Shown piece by piece: positions 25,189 through 33,260 of a stretch of 64,000 nucleotides of DNA (positions are counted from its first letter, which is position 1; each line of letters begins with the position of its first letter). The stretch covers positions 34,490-98,489 of the forward strand of contig NZ_WHOS01000027.1 in assembly GCF_013340935.1 (NCBI RefSeq), written 5' to 3'. The DNA comes from Azospirillum melinis. GTDB taxonomy: Bacteria > Pseudomonadota > Alphaproteobacteria > Azospirillales > Azospirillaceae. Made by a program: the position numbers and the translations under genes. The notes beneath the pieces were generated by a model. It did not search any database and was not told the DNA's origin. It worked only from the letters and a program-made list of their open reading frames with translations.

Positions 25189-27039
25189 ATGTGGCCCCTT
25201 GACTGGATCCGCCGTTCCCTGCCGAGCACCCTGCGCGGCAAGCTGCTTCTGGTATCGCTCGCCGTGGTGGTTCTGCCCATCTCGCTGACCGGCTATCTGC
25301 TGGAGCGGGAGGGGCGACAGGCGCTGGTCCGGGAAAAGTCGGAGAAGCTCTTCGGTCTGACGCGCCTGCTGGATGCTCATCTCGGCCCCGGCTTCGAGTC
25401 CCTTCTGACAGATGCCGGTGTTGCGACCGGCGACCGCGATGCCGCCATCCGGGTCCTTTCGGGCCGGCTGACCCCCTTCACCGACATGATCGCCGGGGCG
25501 AATCCCGGCGTGGGTGTCGGCTATTACAGCAAAGCGCTCAACGCCATCATCACCTATGGGCCGAGCCGGGACTACAGTGCGACGGTCGGCACCACGATAC
25601 CGCCGGAGCATCCGGGCTGGCATGTGCTGGAAAGCGGAAAGCAGGCCGTCGAGAGCGGCCGGCAGGTGCGCGGCTTTATCCTGAACGCGATGCTGCCCAT
25701 CCTCCGCGACGGCGGCGTGATCGGCTATATCTGGGCCAATGAGCTTTCCGACGATGTGGAGCGGCAGGCAGCCGCCATGGACCGCGCGGTCCTGACCGTC
25801 AGCCTTGGCGGAATACTGCTTGGGCTTGTGCTGACGCAGGTGCTGACGCGCGGGGTCGGCCGCGACATTCGCCAGATCATCGACGGCCTGCTGCGCATGC
25901 GGAGCGACCTTGGCGACGCGATCCGGCCGCCGCCGGGCGAGGTCGGCGCCATCGCGGTCGAGGTCAACGCCATGGCCCGCGCCCTGCTGGATGCCAAGTC
26001 GCTGACCGAGAATATCCTGCACAGCATCGCCGACGGCGTGATCGCTGTGGATCGGGCCGGGCAGGTCACGGCACTCAACCCGGCTGCCGAGGCGATGATC
26101 GGGGTGAGCGCCGCCGAGGTGATCGGCAGGCCCTACGAGTCCCTGTTCAAGCCGGATGGCCGCTTCGCCAGCCCATTGCTCGACACGCTGAAGACCGGCC
26201 GGCAGCATGTCGGCGTGGTGCTGGATTTCCCGGGGACCAGACAGACCCTTCATCTCACGGTATCGAGCAGCGTTCTGCGCAACAGCCATGGCGAGGCCAT
26301 CGGCGCGGTGGTGGTGCTGAAGGACTTGACCGAGCAGCAGCGGCTCCGCACCCAGGTCATGCGGGCCGACCGGCTGGCGGCGCTGGGCGAGCTGGTCGCC
26401 GGCCTCGCCCACGAGGTGCGCAATCCGCTGACCTCGATCCGCGGCTTCATGCAGTTTCTGGAAAGCTCCGACGATGTCGCCGAGTGGCAGCGCTATGCCC
26501 CGTTGATCGTGCGGCAGGTCGACAGCCTGAACCGCCTCGTCACTGAACTGCTGGAGTTCGGCCGGCCCCGCCCGCCGGCCTTCCTGCCGGTGCAGCTGAA
26601 CGATCTGATCCGCGAGGTGTCCTTGCTGGCCGGGCGCAAGTCGAATGCCCGCATCGCCCTGCATCCCGCCCCCGACCTGCCCCTGGCCGAAGCCGACGGC
26701 GAGGCGCTGAAGCAGGTCATGCTCAACCTGATCATCAACGCGGTGCAGGCGACCTCGGAAACCGGAGGCATCGCCATCGCCACCGCCATGGCGGCGGATG
26801 GCCGCGAAGCCGTCATCACGGTGAGCGACGACGGCGAGGGAATCGCGCCGGAGAACCTCGACAAGGTGTTCGATCCCTTCTTTTCGACCAAGCCGCAGGG
26901 GACCGGGCTTGGGCTGGCGATGGCGCACCGGATCGTCGACGCGCATCATGGCACCATGGCCATCGCCAGCGTGCCGGGTGCCGGCACCACGGTAACCCTG
27001 CGGATTCCCATCCTTCACAACCGGGCGGTTGACGCATGA
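25189..27039 (+). CDS. atoS: AtoS-like sensor histidine kinase
   Basis: The 616-residue kinase has a helix near residues 17-37, a periplasmic sensory domain of about 160 residues, a second helix at about 205-225, a HAMP-like linker, a PAS domain (about 270-380), and HisKA and HATPase domains. The phospho-acceptor box is AGLAHEVRNPLTSIRGF. The nucleotide boxes are NLIINAVQA, DDGEGI and GTGLGLAMAHRIV. ATG 25189 is chosen because AAAGGAG lies at 25174-25180. It overlaps atoC by ATGA. The neighbouring regulator and ato genes support the AtoS assignment, whose known role is sensing acetoacetate or related signals. Confidence 0.85.
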   Translation: MWPLDWIRRSLPSTLRGKLLLVSLAVVVLPISLTGYLLEREGRQALVREKSEKLFGLTRLLDAHLGPGFESLLTDAGVATGDRDAAIRVLSGRLTPFTDMIAGANPGVGVGYYSKALNAIITYGPSRDYSATVGTTIPPEHPGWHVLESGKQAVESGRQVRGFILNAMLPILRDGGVIGYIWANELSDDVERQAAAMDRAVLTVSLGGILLGLVLTQVLTRGVGRDIRQIIDGLLRMRSDLGDAIRPPPGEVGAIAVEVNAMARALLDAKSLTENILHSIADGVIAVDRAGQVTALNPAAEAMIGVSAAEVIGRPYESLFKPDGRFASPLLDTLKTGRQHVGVVLDFPGTRQTLHLTVSSSVLRNSHGEAIGAVVVLKDLTEQQRLRTQVMRADRLAALGELVAGLAHEVRNPLTSIRGFMQFLESSDDVAEWQRYAPLIVRQVDSLNRLVTELLEFGRPRPPAFLPVQLNDLIREVSLLAGRKSNARIALHPAPDLPLAEADGEALKQVMLNLIINAVQATSETGGIAIATAMAADGREAVITVSDDGEGIAPENLDKVFDPFFSTKPQGTGLGLAMAHRIVDAHHGTMAIASVPGAGTTVTLRIPILHNRAVDA

Positions 27040-28457
27040 CGACCCAGTTCCCTGCCATGCAGGCCATTTCGGCGCCGGCCGTCCTGGTGGTGGACGATGA
27101 CGAGGCGATCCGCGAGATGCTCGCCGCGGTGCTGACGCGCGACGGGCTGTCGGTGACCACCGCCGCCGACGGGGTGGAGGCGGTCGCCGCCTTCGCCGCG
27201 CAGCGCCATGCCGTGGTGCTGATGGATGTCCGCATGCCGCAGATGACCGGGTTGCAGGCGCTGGCGGAAATCCGGAAGCTCGACCGCTCCACCGCGGTGA
27301 TCCTGATGACCGCCTATGCCGAGGTGGGCGCTGCGGTCCAGGCGATCAAGGATGGCGCCTTCGACTATGTCATCAAGCCCTTCGACATCGCGGAGATCCT
27401 GCTGCAGGTCGGGCGGGCGTTGCAGATGCGCCGGATGCGCGACGACATCGCCACCCTGCATCGCGAACTGTCCAGCAGCTATCGCACCGACCGCATCCTG
27501 ACCGCCAGCCCGCGCATGAGCGAGCTTCTCCAGACCATCGCCAAGGTCGCCAAGAGCAACGCCACCGTGCTGGTGACCGGCGAGAGCGGGACCGGCAAGG
27601 AGCTGGTGGCGGCGGCCATCCACTACAACAGCCCGCGCAATGCCGGCCCCTTCGTCAAGGTCAACTGCGCCGCAGTGCCGGAAGGGCTGCTGGAAAGCGA
27701 GTTCTTCGGCCATGAGAAGGGGGCCTTCACCGGGGCCCAGGCGCGCCGCCGCGGCCGCTTCGAACAGGCGGAGCACGGCACCCTGTTCCTCGACGAGATC
27801 GGCGACATCTCCCCCAGCCTGCAGGTGAAGCTGCTGCGCGTGCTTCAGGAGCGTGAGTTCGAGCGGGTCGGCGGCACCGAGCTGGTGCGCACGGATGTGC
27901 GCGTCATCGTCGCCACCAACCGCAACCTTGAGGAGATGGTCCGCCAGGGACTGTTCCGGCAGGACCTCTATTTCCGGCTGAATGTCGTGACCCTCAGGAC
28001 CGTGCCGCTGCGCGAGCGCCCGGAGGATGTCCGCCTGCTCGCCAGCCATTTTCTGCAACGCTTCGCCGCTGAGAACCGCATCGAGGTCAGCGGCATCGAC
28101 GAGCAGGCGATGGAGCGCCTGCTGGCCTACCGCTGGCCGGGCAACATCCGCGAACTGTCGAATGCGATGGAGCGCGCGGTGGTGATGAGCACCGGTGCCA
28201 TGATCGTCACCGAGGATCTGCCGGAGCAGATCGCCGGGCAGGCCGGGGACAGCGAGCCGGTCGCCGAAAACGACGGTGACGGCGCCGCCGCCCCGTCCGC
28301 CGCCGGCAGCCTGCGCGAACAGGTCAGCCGCTTCGAGGCGCGGGTGGTGGCCGAGGCGCTGGCCCGCAACGACGGCAACCGGATGAGGACGGCCCAGCAG
28401 TTGGGGATCAGCCGCCGCTCCCTGCTCTACAAGCTACAGGAATACGGCATTTCCTGA
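27036..28457 (+). CDS. atoC: AtoC-like sigma-54-dependent response regulator
   Basis: The 473-residue NtrC-family activator has a receiver with acidic pocket DDD at 20-22, phospho-acceptor Asp64 (LMDVRMP) and Lys114 (VIKPFD). The AAA+ domain follows, with Walker A GESGTGKE at 182-189 and the sigma-54 contact loop GAFTGA at 229-234. The Fis-type helix-turn-helix lies at about 433-471 (RTAQQLGISRRSLLYKLQ). All key residues are present, so it should be phosphorylatable and able to activate RNA polymerase holding sigma-54. It is coupled to atoS and followed by a sigma-54 promoter in front of atoD. Confidence 0.92.
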   Translation: MTTQFPAMQAISAPAVLVVDDDEAIREMLAAVLTRDGLSVTTAADGVEAVAAFAAQRHAVVLMDVRMPQMTGLQALAEIRKLDRSTAVILMTAYAEVGAAVQAIKDGAFDYVIKPFDIAEILLQVGRALQMRRMRDDIATLHRELSSSYRTDRILTASPRMSELLQTIAKVAKSNATVLVTGESGTGKELVAAAIHYNSPRNAGPFVKVNCAAVPEGLLESEFFGHEKGAFTGAQARRRGRFEQAEHGTLFLDEIGDISPSLQVKLLRVLQEREFERVGGTELVRTDVRVIVATNRNLEEMVRQGLFRQDLYFRLNVVTLRTVPLRERPEDVRLLASHFLQRFAAENRIEVSGIDEQAMERLLAYRWPGNIRELSNAMERAVVMSTGAMIVTEDLPEQIAGQAGDSEPVAENDGDGAAAPSAAGSLREQVSRFEARVVAEALARNDGNRMRTAQQLGISRRSLLYKLQEYGIS

Positions 28458-28476
28458 ACGGCCGGTCTGAGGGGGC

Positions 28477-28516
28477 TGCTGCGCAAGTTTTTGCGCAGCA
28501 CGCACAAAGTTGCGCA
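28477..28516. promoter_or_regulatory. Two palindromic sites, probable AtoC upstream activator sites
   Basis: TGCTGCGCAA at 28477-28486 and TTGCGCAGCA at 28491-28500 form a perfect 10-bp inverted repeat with a 4-base spacer. A second, imperfect copy of the core, CGCACAAAGTTGCGCA, follows at 28501-28516. The pair lies about 110-150 bases upstream of the -24 element, the usual distance for enhancer-binding proteins. The first repeat could also serve as a weak atoC terminator. Confidence 0.65.
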
Positions 28517-28623
28517 CCGGATCGGGCGGATGCGCCGGCTCTCTCCCGGTTCCGACTGGCGGCGGCCGCCGAATTCCAGGGCAGGTGCTGGATTTCTCCG
28601 CCATCCGGACCGGAACCGGCGAT

Positions 28624-28639
28624 TGGCACATCCATTGCT
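28624..28639 (+). promoter_or_regulatory. Sigma-54 (-24/-12) promoter of the ato operon
   Basis: TGGCAC at 28624-28629, five bases, then TTGCT at 28635-28639 matches the consensus TGGCAC-N5-TTGCW exactly. The transcription start would fall near 28650, leaving a leader of about 200 bases before atoD. The upstream AtoC sites and the adjacent sigma-54 activator support the call. Confidence 0.88.
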
Positions 28640-28847
28640 AGAGTGTGGGTATATCGGCCGGCTCAAACGGTCCACGGCAATTGCCTGGATGTCGCGGGTC
28701 TCCCGATCGCAGCGCTATGAAACCAAGAATGAGCGCGCGGTCCACCTCTCAAGGGTCCCCTTCCGGGATCCCGGGGCGGGCTCCGCGCCCGCGGGGCTGC
28801 CGGCGGAAATCGATCCGTCGCACCCCGACGTCCAAGGGAGACGTCGA

Positions 28848-29510
28848 ATGAGTAAAGTGCGAAAGCTGGAAGAGGCCGTTGCCATGATTCCCGATGGCGC
28901 GGTTCTGATGATTGGGGGATTCATGGGGGTCGGCACGCCGCCCCACCTGATCGATGAACTGCTCCGCCAGGGCAAGCGCGACCTGACGGTCATCGCCAAC
29001 GACACCGCCCGCCCCACCGTGGGGATCGGCCGGCTGGTTTCGGCGAAGGCGGTGCGCAAGGTGATCGCCAGCCACATCGGCACCAATTCCGAGACCCAGC
29101 GCCAGATGATCGCCGGCGAGACGGTGGTCGAGTTGGTGCCGCAGGGCACGCTGGCCGAACGGGTGCGCGCCGGCGGCTTCGGGCTGGGCGGCGTGCTGAC
29201 CCCCACCGGTGTCGGCACGGTGGTCGAGGAGGGCAAGCAGCGCATCGAGCTGGACGGCACGGTCTATCTGCTGGAGACGGCGCTGAAGGCCGATTTCGCC
29301 CTGATCGCCGCCAAGCGGGCCGATTATCTGGGGAATCTCGAATACGCGCTGACGGCGCGCAACTTCAACCCGCTGATGGCGATGGCCGCCGAAACGGTGA
29401 TCGCCGAGGCCGAGGACATCGTGCCGGTGGGCGTCATTCCGCCCGACAGCGTCGTCACCCCGAATGTGCTGGTCGACTGCCTGGTCGCCAAGGAGCGTCG
29501 CCATGGATGA
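28848..29510 (+). CDS. atoD: Acetoacetyl-CoA/short-chain CoA-transferase subunit A
   Basis: The 220-residue protein matches the alpha subunit of family I CoA transferases. It has the Gly-rich segment VLMIGGFMGVGTPPHLID near the N-terminus, IASHIGTN and the region LPQGTLAERVRAGGFGLGGV-like (seen here as VPQGTLAERVRAGG). AAGGGAG precedes ATG 28848. Its stop overlaps the atoA start, so the two subunits are translated together. The heteromer moves CoA from acetyl-CoA or another donor to acetoacetate or short-chain fatty acids. Confidence 0.93.
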   Translation: MSKVRKLEEAVAMIPDGAVLMIGGFMGVGTPPHLIDELLRQGKRDLTVIANDTARPTVGIGRLVSAKAVRKVIASHIGTNSETQRQMIAGETVVELVPQGTLAERVRAGGFGLGGVLTPTGVGTVVEEGKQRIELDGTVYLLETALKADFALIAAKRADYLGNLEYALTARNFNPLMAMAAETVIAEAEDIVPVGVIPPDSVVTPNVLVDCLVAKERRHG

Positions 29511-30159
29511 GAAAACCCTGATCGCCAAGCGCGTCGCGCTGGAACTGCGGCCGGGCAACCTGGTGAATCTCGGCATCGGCCTGCCCACCATGGTCGCCGC
29601 CCACCTGCCGGCCGGCGTCAACGTCTTCTTCCAGTCGGAGAACGGCATCGTCGGCATGGCCCCGGTCCCCGAACCGGGAGCGGAGAACGAGGATCTGAGC
29701 GATGCCGGCGGCAGCCCCATCGGTGCCGTTCCGGGGGCCGCGTCCTTCGACAGCGCGATGTCCTTCGGCCTGATCCGCGGCGGGCATCTCGACGTCACTG
29801 TGCTGGGCGGCCTCCAGATCGACGAGGAGGGGCGGCTCGCCAACTGGATGGTGCCCGGCAAGATGGTGCCCGGCATGGGCGGTGCGATGGATCTGGTCTC
29901 CGGCGCCAAGCGGGTGATCGTCGCCATGCAGCACAGCGCCAAGGGCACGCCCAAGATCGTCAAGCGCTGCGAACTGCCGCTGACCTCGGTCCGGCGGGTC
30001 GACCTGATCGTCACCGAACTGGCGGTGATCGAGCCGACGGACAAGGGGCTGGTGCTGCGGGAAGTGGCACCCGGCGTCACGGTCGCCGACGTGCTGGCCC
30101 AGACCGGGGCCGAGCTGATCGTCCCGTCCGCCGTGCCGACCATGCCGGTCGCCGTCTGA
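29503..30159 (+). CDS. atoA: Acetoacetyl-CoA/short-chain CoA-transferase subunit B
   Basis: The 218-residue beta subunit contains the catalytic Glu in FQSENGIVGM, which forms the CoA-thioester intermediate in this family. Other hallmarks are NLGIGLPTMVA near residue 24 and GGAMDLVSGAKRVIVAMQH at about residues 126-144. It overlaps atoD by eight bases and is followed by a strong hairpin before atoE. Confidence 0.94.
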   Translation: MDEKTLIAKRVALELRPGNLVNLGIGLPTMVAAHLPAGVNVFFQSENGIVGMAPVPEPGAENEDLSDAGGSPIGAVPGAASFDSAMSFGLIRGGHLDVTVLGGLQIDEEGRLANWMVPGKMVPGMGGAMDLVSGAKRVIVAMQHSAKGTPKIVKRCELPLTSVRRVDLIVTELAVIEPTDKGLVLREVAPGVTVADVLAQTGAELIVPSAVPTMPVAV

Positions 30160-30211
30160 CCGCCGCCATCCACGCATCGGTCCATTTTGATCGTTGGGGG
30201 GAACCGTCCTC

Positions 30212-30246
30212 CCCGCGCCGTCCGGCCGTGCAGCCGGCGGCGCGGG
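30212..30246 (+). terminator. Intra-operon hairpin between atoA and atoE
   Basis: A stem of CCCGCGCCG (30212-30220) with CGGCGCGGG (30238-30246) continues inwards, after one bulged base, as CCGGC with GCCGG around a 6-base loop. With 14 base pairs and no T run, it is more likely an RNA-processing or attenuation element than a full terminator. Confidence 0.45.
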
Positions 30247-30275
30247 AACGGCCCCCCTCGTGCCGGAGACCCGCC

Positions 30276-31649
30276 ATGAGCGTCACCACAGCCCCCCCGC
30301 CGGCGCCGGAGACCAGCGCCCGCTTCAACCCGATCACGCCGATTTCCCGTGCGCTGACCTGGCTGGTCAGCCGCTATCTGCCCGACCCGCTGATCTTCGC
30401 CATCATCCTGACCGTGCTGACCTTCGGCTTCGCCTGGTGGCTGACGCCGAGCGGGCCGGTCGATCTGGTGCGCATGTGGGGCAACGGCTTCTGGAACCTG
30501 CTGGCCTTCTCGATGCAGATGGCGCTGGTGCTGGTCACCGGCCATGCGCTCGCCAGCTCCGAGCCGGTACGCAACGTCATGGGCCGGGTGGCCTCCATCG
30601 CCAGGACGCCGGCCCAGGGCGTTATGCTGGTCTGCTTCGCCGCCGCGGTAACCAACGTCGTCAACTGGGGCTTCGGCCTCGTCGTCGGCGCCATGTTCGC
30701 CCGCGAGGTGGCCCGCCGCGTGCCGAAATCCGACTACCGGCTGCTGATCGCCTCGGCCTATATCGGCTTCATGACGTGGCACGGCGGCTTCTCCGCCTCG
30801 GTTCCGCTGGTCGCCGCGACCAAGGGCAACCCGATGGAGAAGACGGTCGGCCTGATCCCGATCTCCGACACCATCTTCACCACCTACAATGTCGGCATCA
30901 CGCTGGCGCTGATCGTCGTCCTGCCGCTGATCTGCTGGATGATGCACCCGAAGCCGCATGAAGTGGTGGCGGTCGATCCCGCTCTGCTGAAGCCGGAACC
31001 CTCGACCAAGCGCGTCCTCGGCCCCGACGCCAGCCCGGCTGAAAAGCTGGAGGAGAGCCGCATCCTTGGCTTCGTCGTCGCCGCACTCGGCATCGGCTAC
31101 CTGTTCCTGCACTTCCAGGCCAAGGGCTTCGACCTCAACATCAACACGGTCAACCTGATCATGCTGGTGGCCGGCCTGATCCTGCACGGCACGCCAATGG
31201 CCTATGCCCGCGCCGTCGCCAACGCCGCCCGCGGCACCGCCGGCATCATGGTGCAGTTCCCCTTCTATGCCGGCATCCAGATCATGATGGAGCATTCCGG
31301 CCTGGGCGGTCTGATCACCAACCTGTTCGTCGACATCGCCAACAAGGAAACCTTCCCGGTCCTCGCCTTCCTGTCGTCGGGCCTGATCAACTTCGCCGTC
31401 CCGTCGGGCGGCGGCCATTGGGTGGTCCAGGGTCCGTTCATCATGCCGGCCGCCCAGCAGCTCGGCGTCGATCTCGGCAAGGCGGCGATGGCCATCGCCT
31501 ATGGCGAGGAGTGGATGAACATGGCGCAGCCCTTCTGGGCGCTGCCGGCGCTCGCCATCGCCGGGCTGGGGGTGCGCGACATCATGGGCTACTGCGCGAC
31601 GGCCCTGGTCATCACGCTGCCCATCTTCCTGATCGGCCTCTACTTCTGA
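30276..31649 (+). CDS. atoE: Short-chain fatty acid transporter AtoE
   Basis: The 457-residue membrane protein has about ten to twelve hydrophobic helices and the conserved features of the AtoE family: RYLPDPLIFAIILT near the N-terminus, AAVTNVVNWGFGLVVGA, FMTWHGGFSAS and FAVPSGGGHWVVQGP. It would carry short-chain fatty acids or acetoacetate into the cell for activation by the AtoDA transferase. Its length is normal for the family. It lies 116 bases after atoA and 89 before atoB. Confidence 0.92.
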   Translation: MSVTTAPPPAPETSARFNPITPISRALTWLVSRYLPDPLIFAIILTVLTFGFAWWLTPSGPVDLVRMWGNGFWNLLAFSMQMALVLVTGHALASSEPVRNVMGRVASIARTPAQGVMLVCFAAAVTNVVNWGFGLVVGAMFAREVARRVPKSDYRLLIASAYIGFMTWHGGFSASVPLVAATKGNPMEKTVGLIPISDTIFTTYNVGITLALIVVLPLICWMMHPKPHEVVAVDPALLKPEPSTKRVLGPDASPAEKLEESRILGFVVAALGIGYLFLHFQAKGFDLNINTVNLIMLVAGLILHGTPMAYARAVANAARGTAGIMVQFPFYAGIQIMMEHSGLGGLITNLFVDIANKETFPVLAFLSSGLINFAVPSGGGHWVVQGPFIMPAAQQLGVDLGKAAMAIAYGEEWMNMAQPFWALPALAIAGLGVRDIMGYCATALVITLPIFLIGLYF

Positions 31650-31738
31650 CCATCAACGACCAATCGGCCGCCGCGCTCCACGGATGGACGCGGCGGCCTT
31701 CCTTCCTGCAAGACAAAATTGTTCCGGAGGAGTCCTCC

Positions 31739-32914
31739 ATGACCGAGATCGTCATCGCCAGCGCGGTCCGCACCGCCATCGGCAGCTTCAACGGCGCGCT
31801 GGCGTCCGTCCCCGCCCATGAACTCGGCGCCGCTGCGATCCGCGAGGCGCTGTCGCGCGCCCACACCGACGCCGCCGAGGTGTCCGAGGTAATCCTGGGC
31901 CAGGTGCTGACCGCCGGCCAGGGCCAGAACCCCGCCCGTCAGGCCGCGGTCAAGGCCGGCATCCCGGTCGAGAAGACCGCCTTCGGCATCAATCAGGTCT
32001 GCGGGTCGGGCCTGCGCGCGGTGGCGCTCGGCTGGCAGGCCATCCGCACCGGCGACGCCGAGGTGATGGTGGTCGGCGGCCAGGAGAACATGAGCCTGTC
32101 GCCCCACCTCATGCATCTGCGCAACGGCACCAAGATGGGCACGGCCGAGATGCTCGACAGCATGATCCGGGACGGGCTGTGGGAGGCCTTCCACAATTAC
32201 CACATGGGCACCACCGCCGAGAATGTCGCCCGCGCCTGGGACCTGAGCCGCGAGCGGCAGGACCGTTTCGCGCTGGCCTCGCAGCAGAAGGCGGAGGCCG
32301 CGCAGAAGGCCGGCCGCTTCCGGGACGAGATCGTGCCGGTGACCATCAAGGGCCGCAAGGGAGACACCATCGTCGACAGCGACGAGTATCCCAAGCACGG
32401 CACGACGCTGGAGGCGCTGGCCAAGCTGCGCCCGGCCTTCGCCAAGGACGGCACGGTGACTGCCGGCAACGCCTCCGGCCTCAATGACGGAGCCGCCGCG
32501 CTGGTGCTGATGACGGCGGAGAACGCCGCCCGACGCGGGCTGACTCCGCTGGCGCGCATCGCCTCCTGGGCGACGGCCGGCGTCGATCCCAGCATCATGG
32601 GCACCGGGCCGATCCCGGCCTCGAAGCTGGCCTTGCAGAAGGCCGGCTGGTCGGTGGACGACCTCGACCTGATCGAGGCCAACGAGGCTTTCGCGGCGCA
32701 GGCGCTGGCGGTCAATGCCGGCATGGGCTGGGACGAGGGCCGGGTCAACGTGAATGGCGGCGCCATCGCGCTCGGCCATCCCATCGGTGCGTCGGGGGCC
32801 CGCATTCTGGTCAGCCTGCTGCATGAGATGGGCCGGCGCGACGCCCGCAAGGGCCTCGCCACCCTGTGCATCGGCGGCGGCATGGGCGTCGCCCTCTGCG
32901 TCGAGCGCGCCTGA
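31739..32914 (+). CDS. atoB: Acetyl-CoA acetyltransferase (thiolase)
   Basis: The 391-residue thiolase has the nucleophile Cys88 in NQVCGSGLRA, the His of GGAIALGHPIGASG and the second Cys in TLCIGGGMGVAL. These are the three catalytic elements of biosynthetic or degradative thiolases. It splits acetoacetyl-CoA into two acetyl-CoA, completing the route started by AtoDA. The sequence also resembles PhaA, so it may serve polyhydroxybutyrate synthesis too. GGAGGAG precedes the ATG at 31739. Confidence 0.93.
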   Translation: MTEIVIASAVRTAIGSFNGALASVPAHELGAAAIREALSRAHTDAAEVSEVILGQVLTAGQGQNPARQAAVKAGIPVEKTAFGINQVCGSGLRAVALGWQAIRTGDAEVMVVGGQENMSLSPHLMHLRNGTKMGTAEMLDSMIRDGLWEAFHNYHMGTTAENVARAWDLSRERQDRFALASQQKAEAAQKAGRFRDEIVPVTIKGRKGDTIVDSDEYPKHGTTLEALAKLRPAFAKDGTVTAGNASGLNDGAAALVLMTAENAARRGLTPLARIASWATAGVDPSIMGTGPIPASKLALQKAGWSVDDLDLIEANEAFAAQALAVNAGMGWDEGRVNVNGGAIALGHPIGASGARILVSLLHEMGRRDARKGLATLCIGGGMGVALCVERA

Positions 32915-32928
32915 TCCAAGCGAGACAT

Positions 32929-32966
32929 GCGGAGCCGCCGATACCACCACATGGCGGCGGCTCCGC
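32929..32966. terminator. 12-bp hairpin at the end of the ato operon
   Basis: GCGGAGCCGCCG at 32929-32940 pairs perfectly with 32955-32966 around a 14-base loop, beginning 15 bases after the atoB stop. It probably limits readthrough into the small gene that follows. Confidence 0.65.
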
Positions 32967-32997
32967 GACCATTTGTACCCTTTTGAAGGAAAGTAGT

Positions 32998-33213
32998 ATG
33001 GCAGAGATTATCGAAGTGTCCGTCACCCTCCACATCGCGGTCGCCGACGCCTCTGACGGGCAGGCCCTCGCCCTGCGGGCGGCGGAGCATTTCAGCCATG
33101 TCAGTCATGCCCAGATCGCCGCGTTCAACGAGGTGAACCGGGTCCATTCCGCAGACCAGGGCACCGTCGAAGCGGTGACCAGCATCGTCGCCGGTGCGGG
33201 CCGCGGCTCGTAA
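32998..33213 (+). CDS. Small hypothetical protein
   Basis: This 71-residue protein was not recognised. It has a beta-strand-like start (IIEVSVTLHIAVADA), then an Ala/His-rich helix (LALRAAEHFSHVSHAQIAAF). AAGGAAAG lies nine bases before the ATG, and codon use resembles its neighbours, which supports expression. It sits between two hairpins, 32929-32966 and 33220-33243, so it may be a separate short transcript. Confidence 0.6.
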   Translation: MAEIIEVSVTLHIAVADASDGQALALRAAEHFSHVSHAQIAAFNEVNRVHSADQGTVEAVTSIVAGAGRGS

Positions 33214-33219
33214 CGTCGG

Positions 33220-33243
33220 TCCGGCCCCCGGAAGCGGGCCGGA
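33220..33243. terminator. 8-bp hairpin before the chemoreceptor
   Basis: TCCGGCCC at 33220-33227 pairs with 33236-33243 around CCGGAAGC. It lies seven bases after the stop of the small gene. No T run follows. Confidence 0.45.
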
Positions 33244-33260
33244 AAGAGGGAAACACAATC

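Larger units (their letters stand above)
28458..28847. other. Regulatory region and long leader between atoC and atoD
   Basis: The 390-base gap holds the paired palindromes and the sigma-54 promoter. The remaining leader (about 28650-28847) has no supported gene. It contains a Gly/Arg-codon-like G/C-rich stretch with short inverted repeats (GGGATCCCGGGGCGGG near 28765) that may fold in the RNA. Confidence 0.5.

Noticed and set aside
28477..28500. Rho-independent terminator of atoC
   Set aside because: There is no T run, and a second copy of the core follows. Position and repetition fit activator sites better, though weak termination remains possible.
28749..31418. 889-codon minus-strand frame across atoDAE
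   Set aside because: The plus strand carries clear AtoD, AtoA and AtoE proteins. The minus frame is low-complexity shadow sequence.
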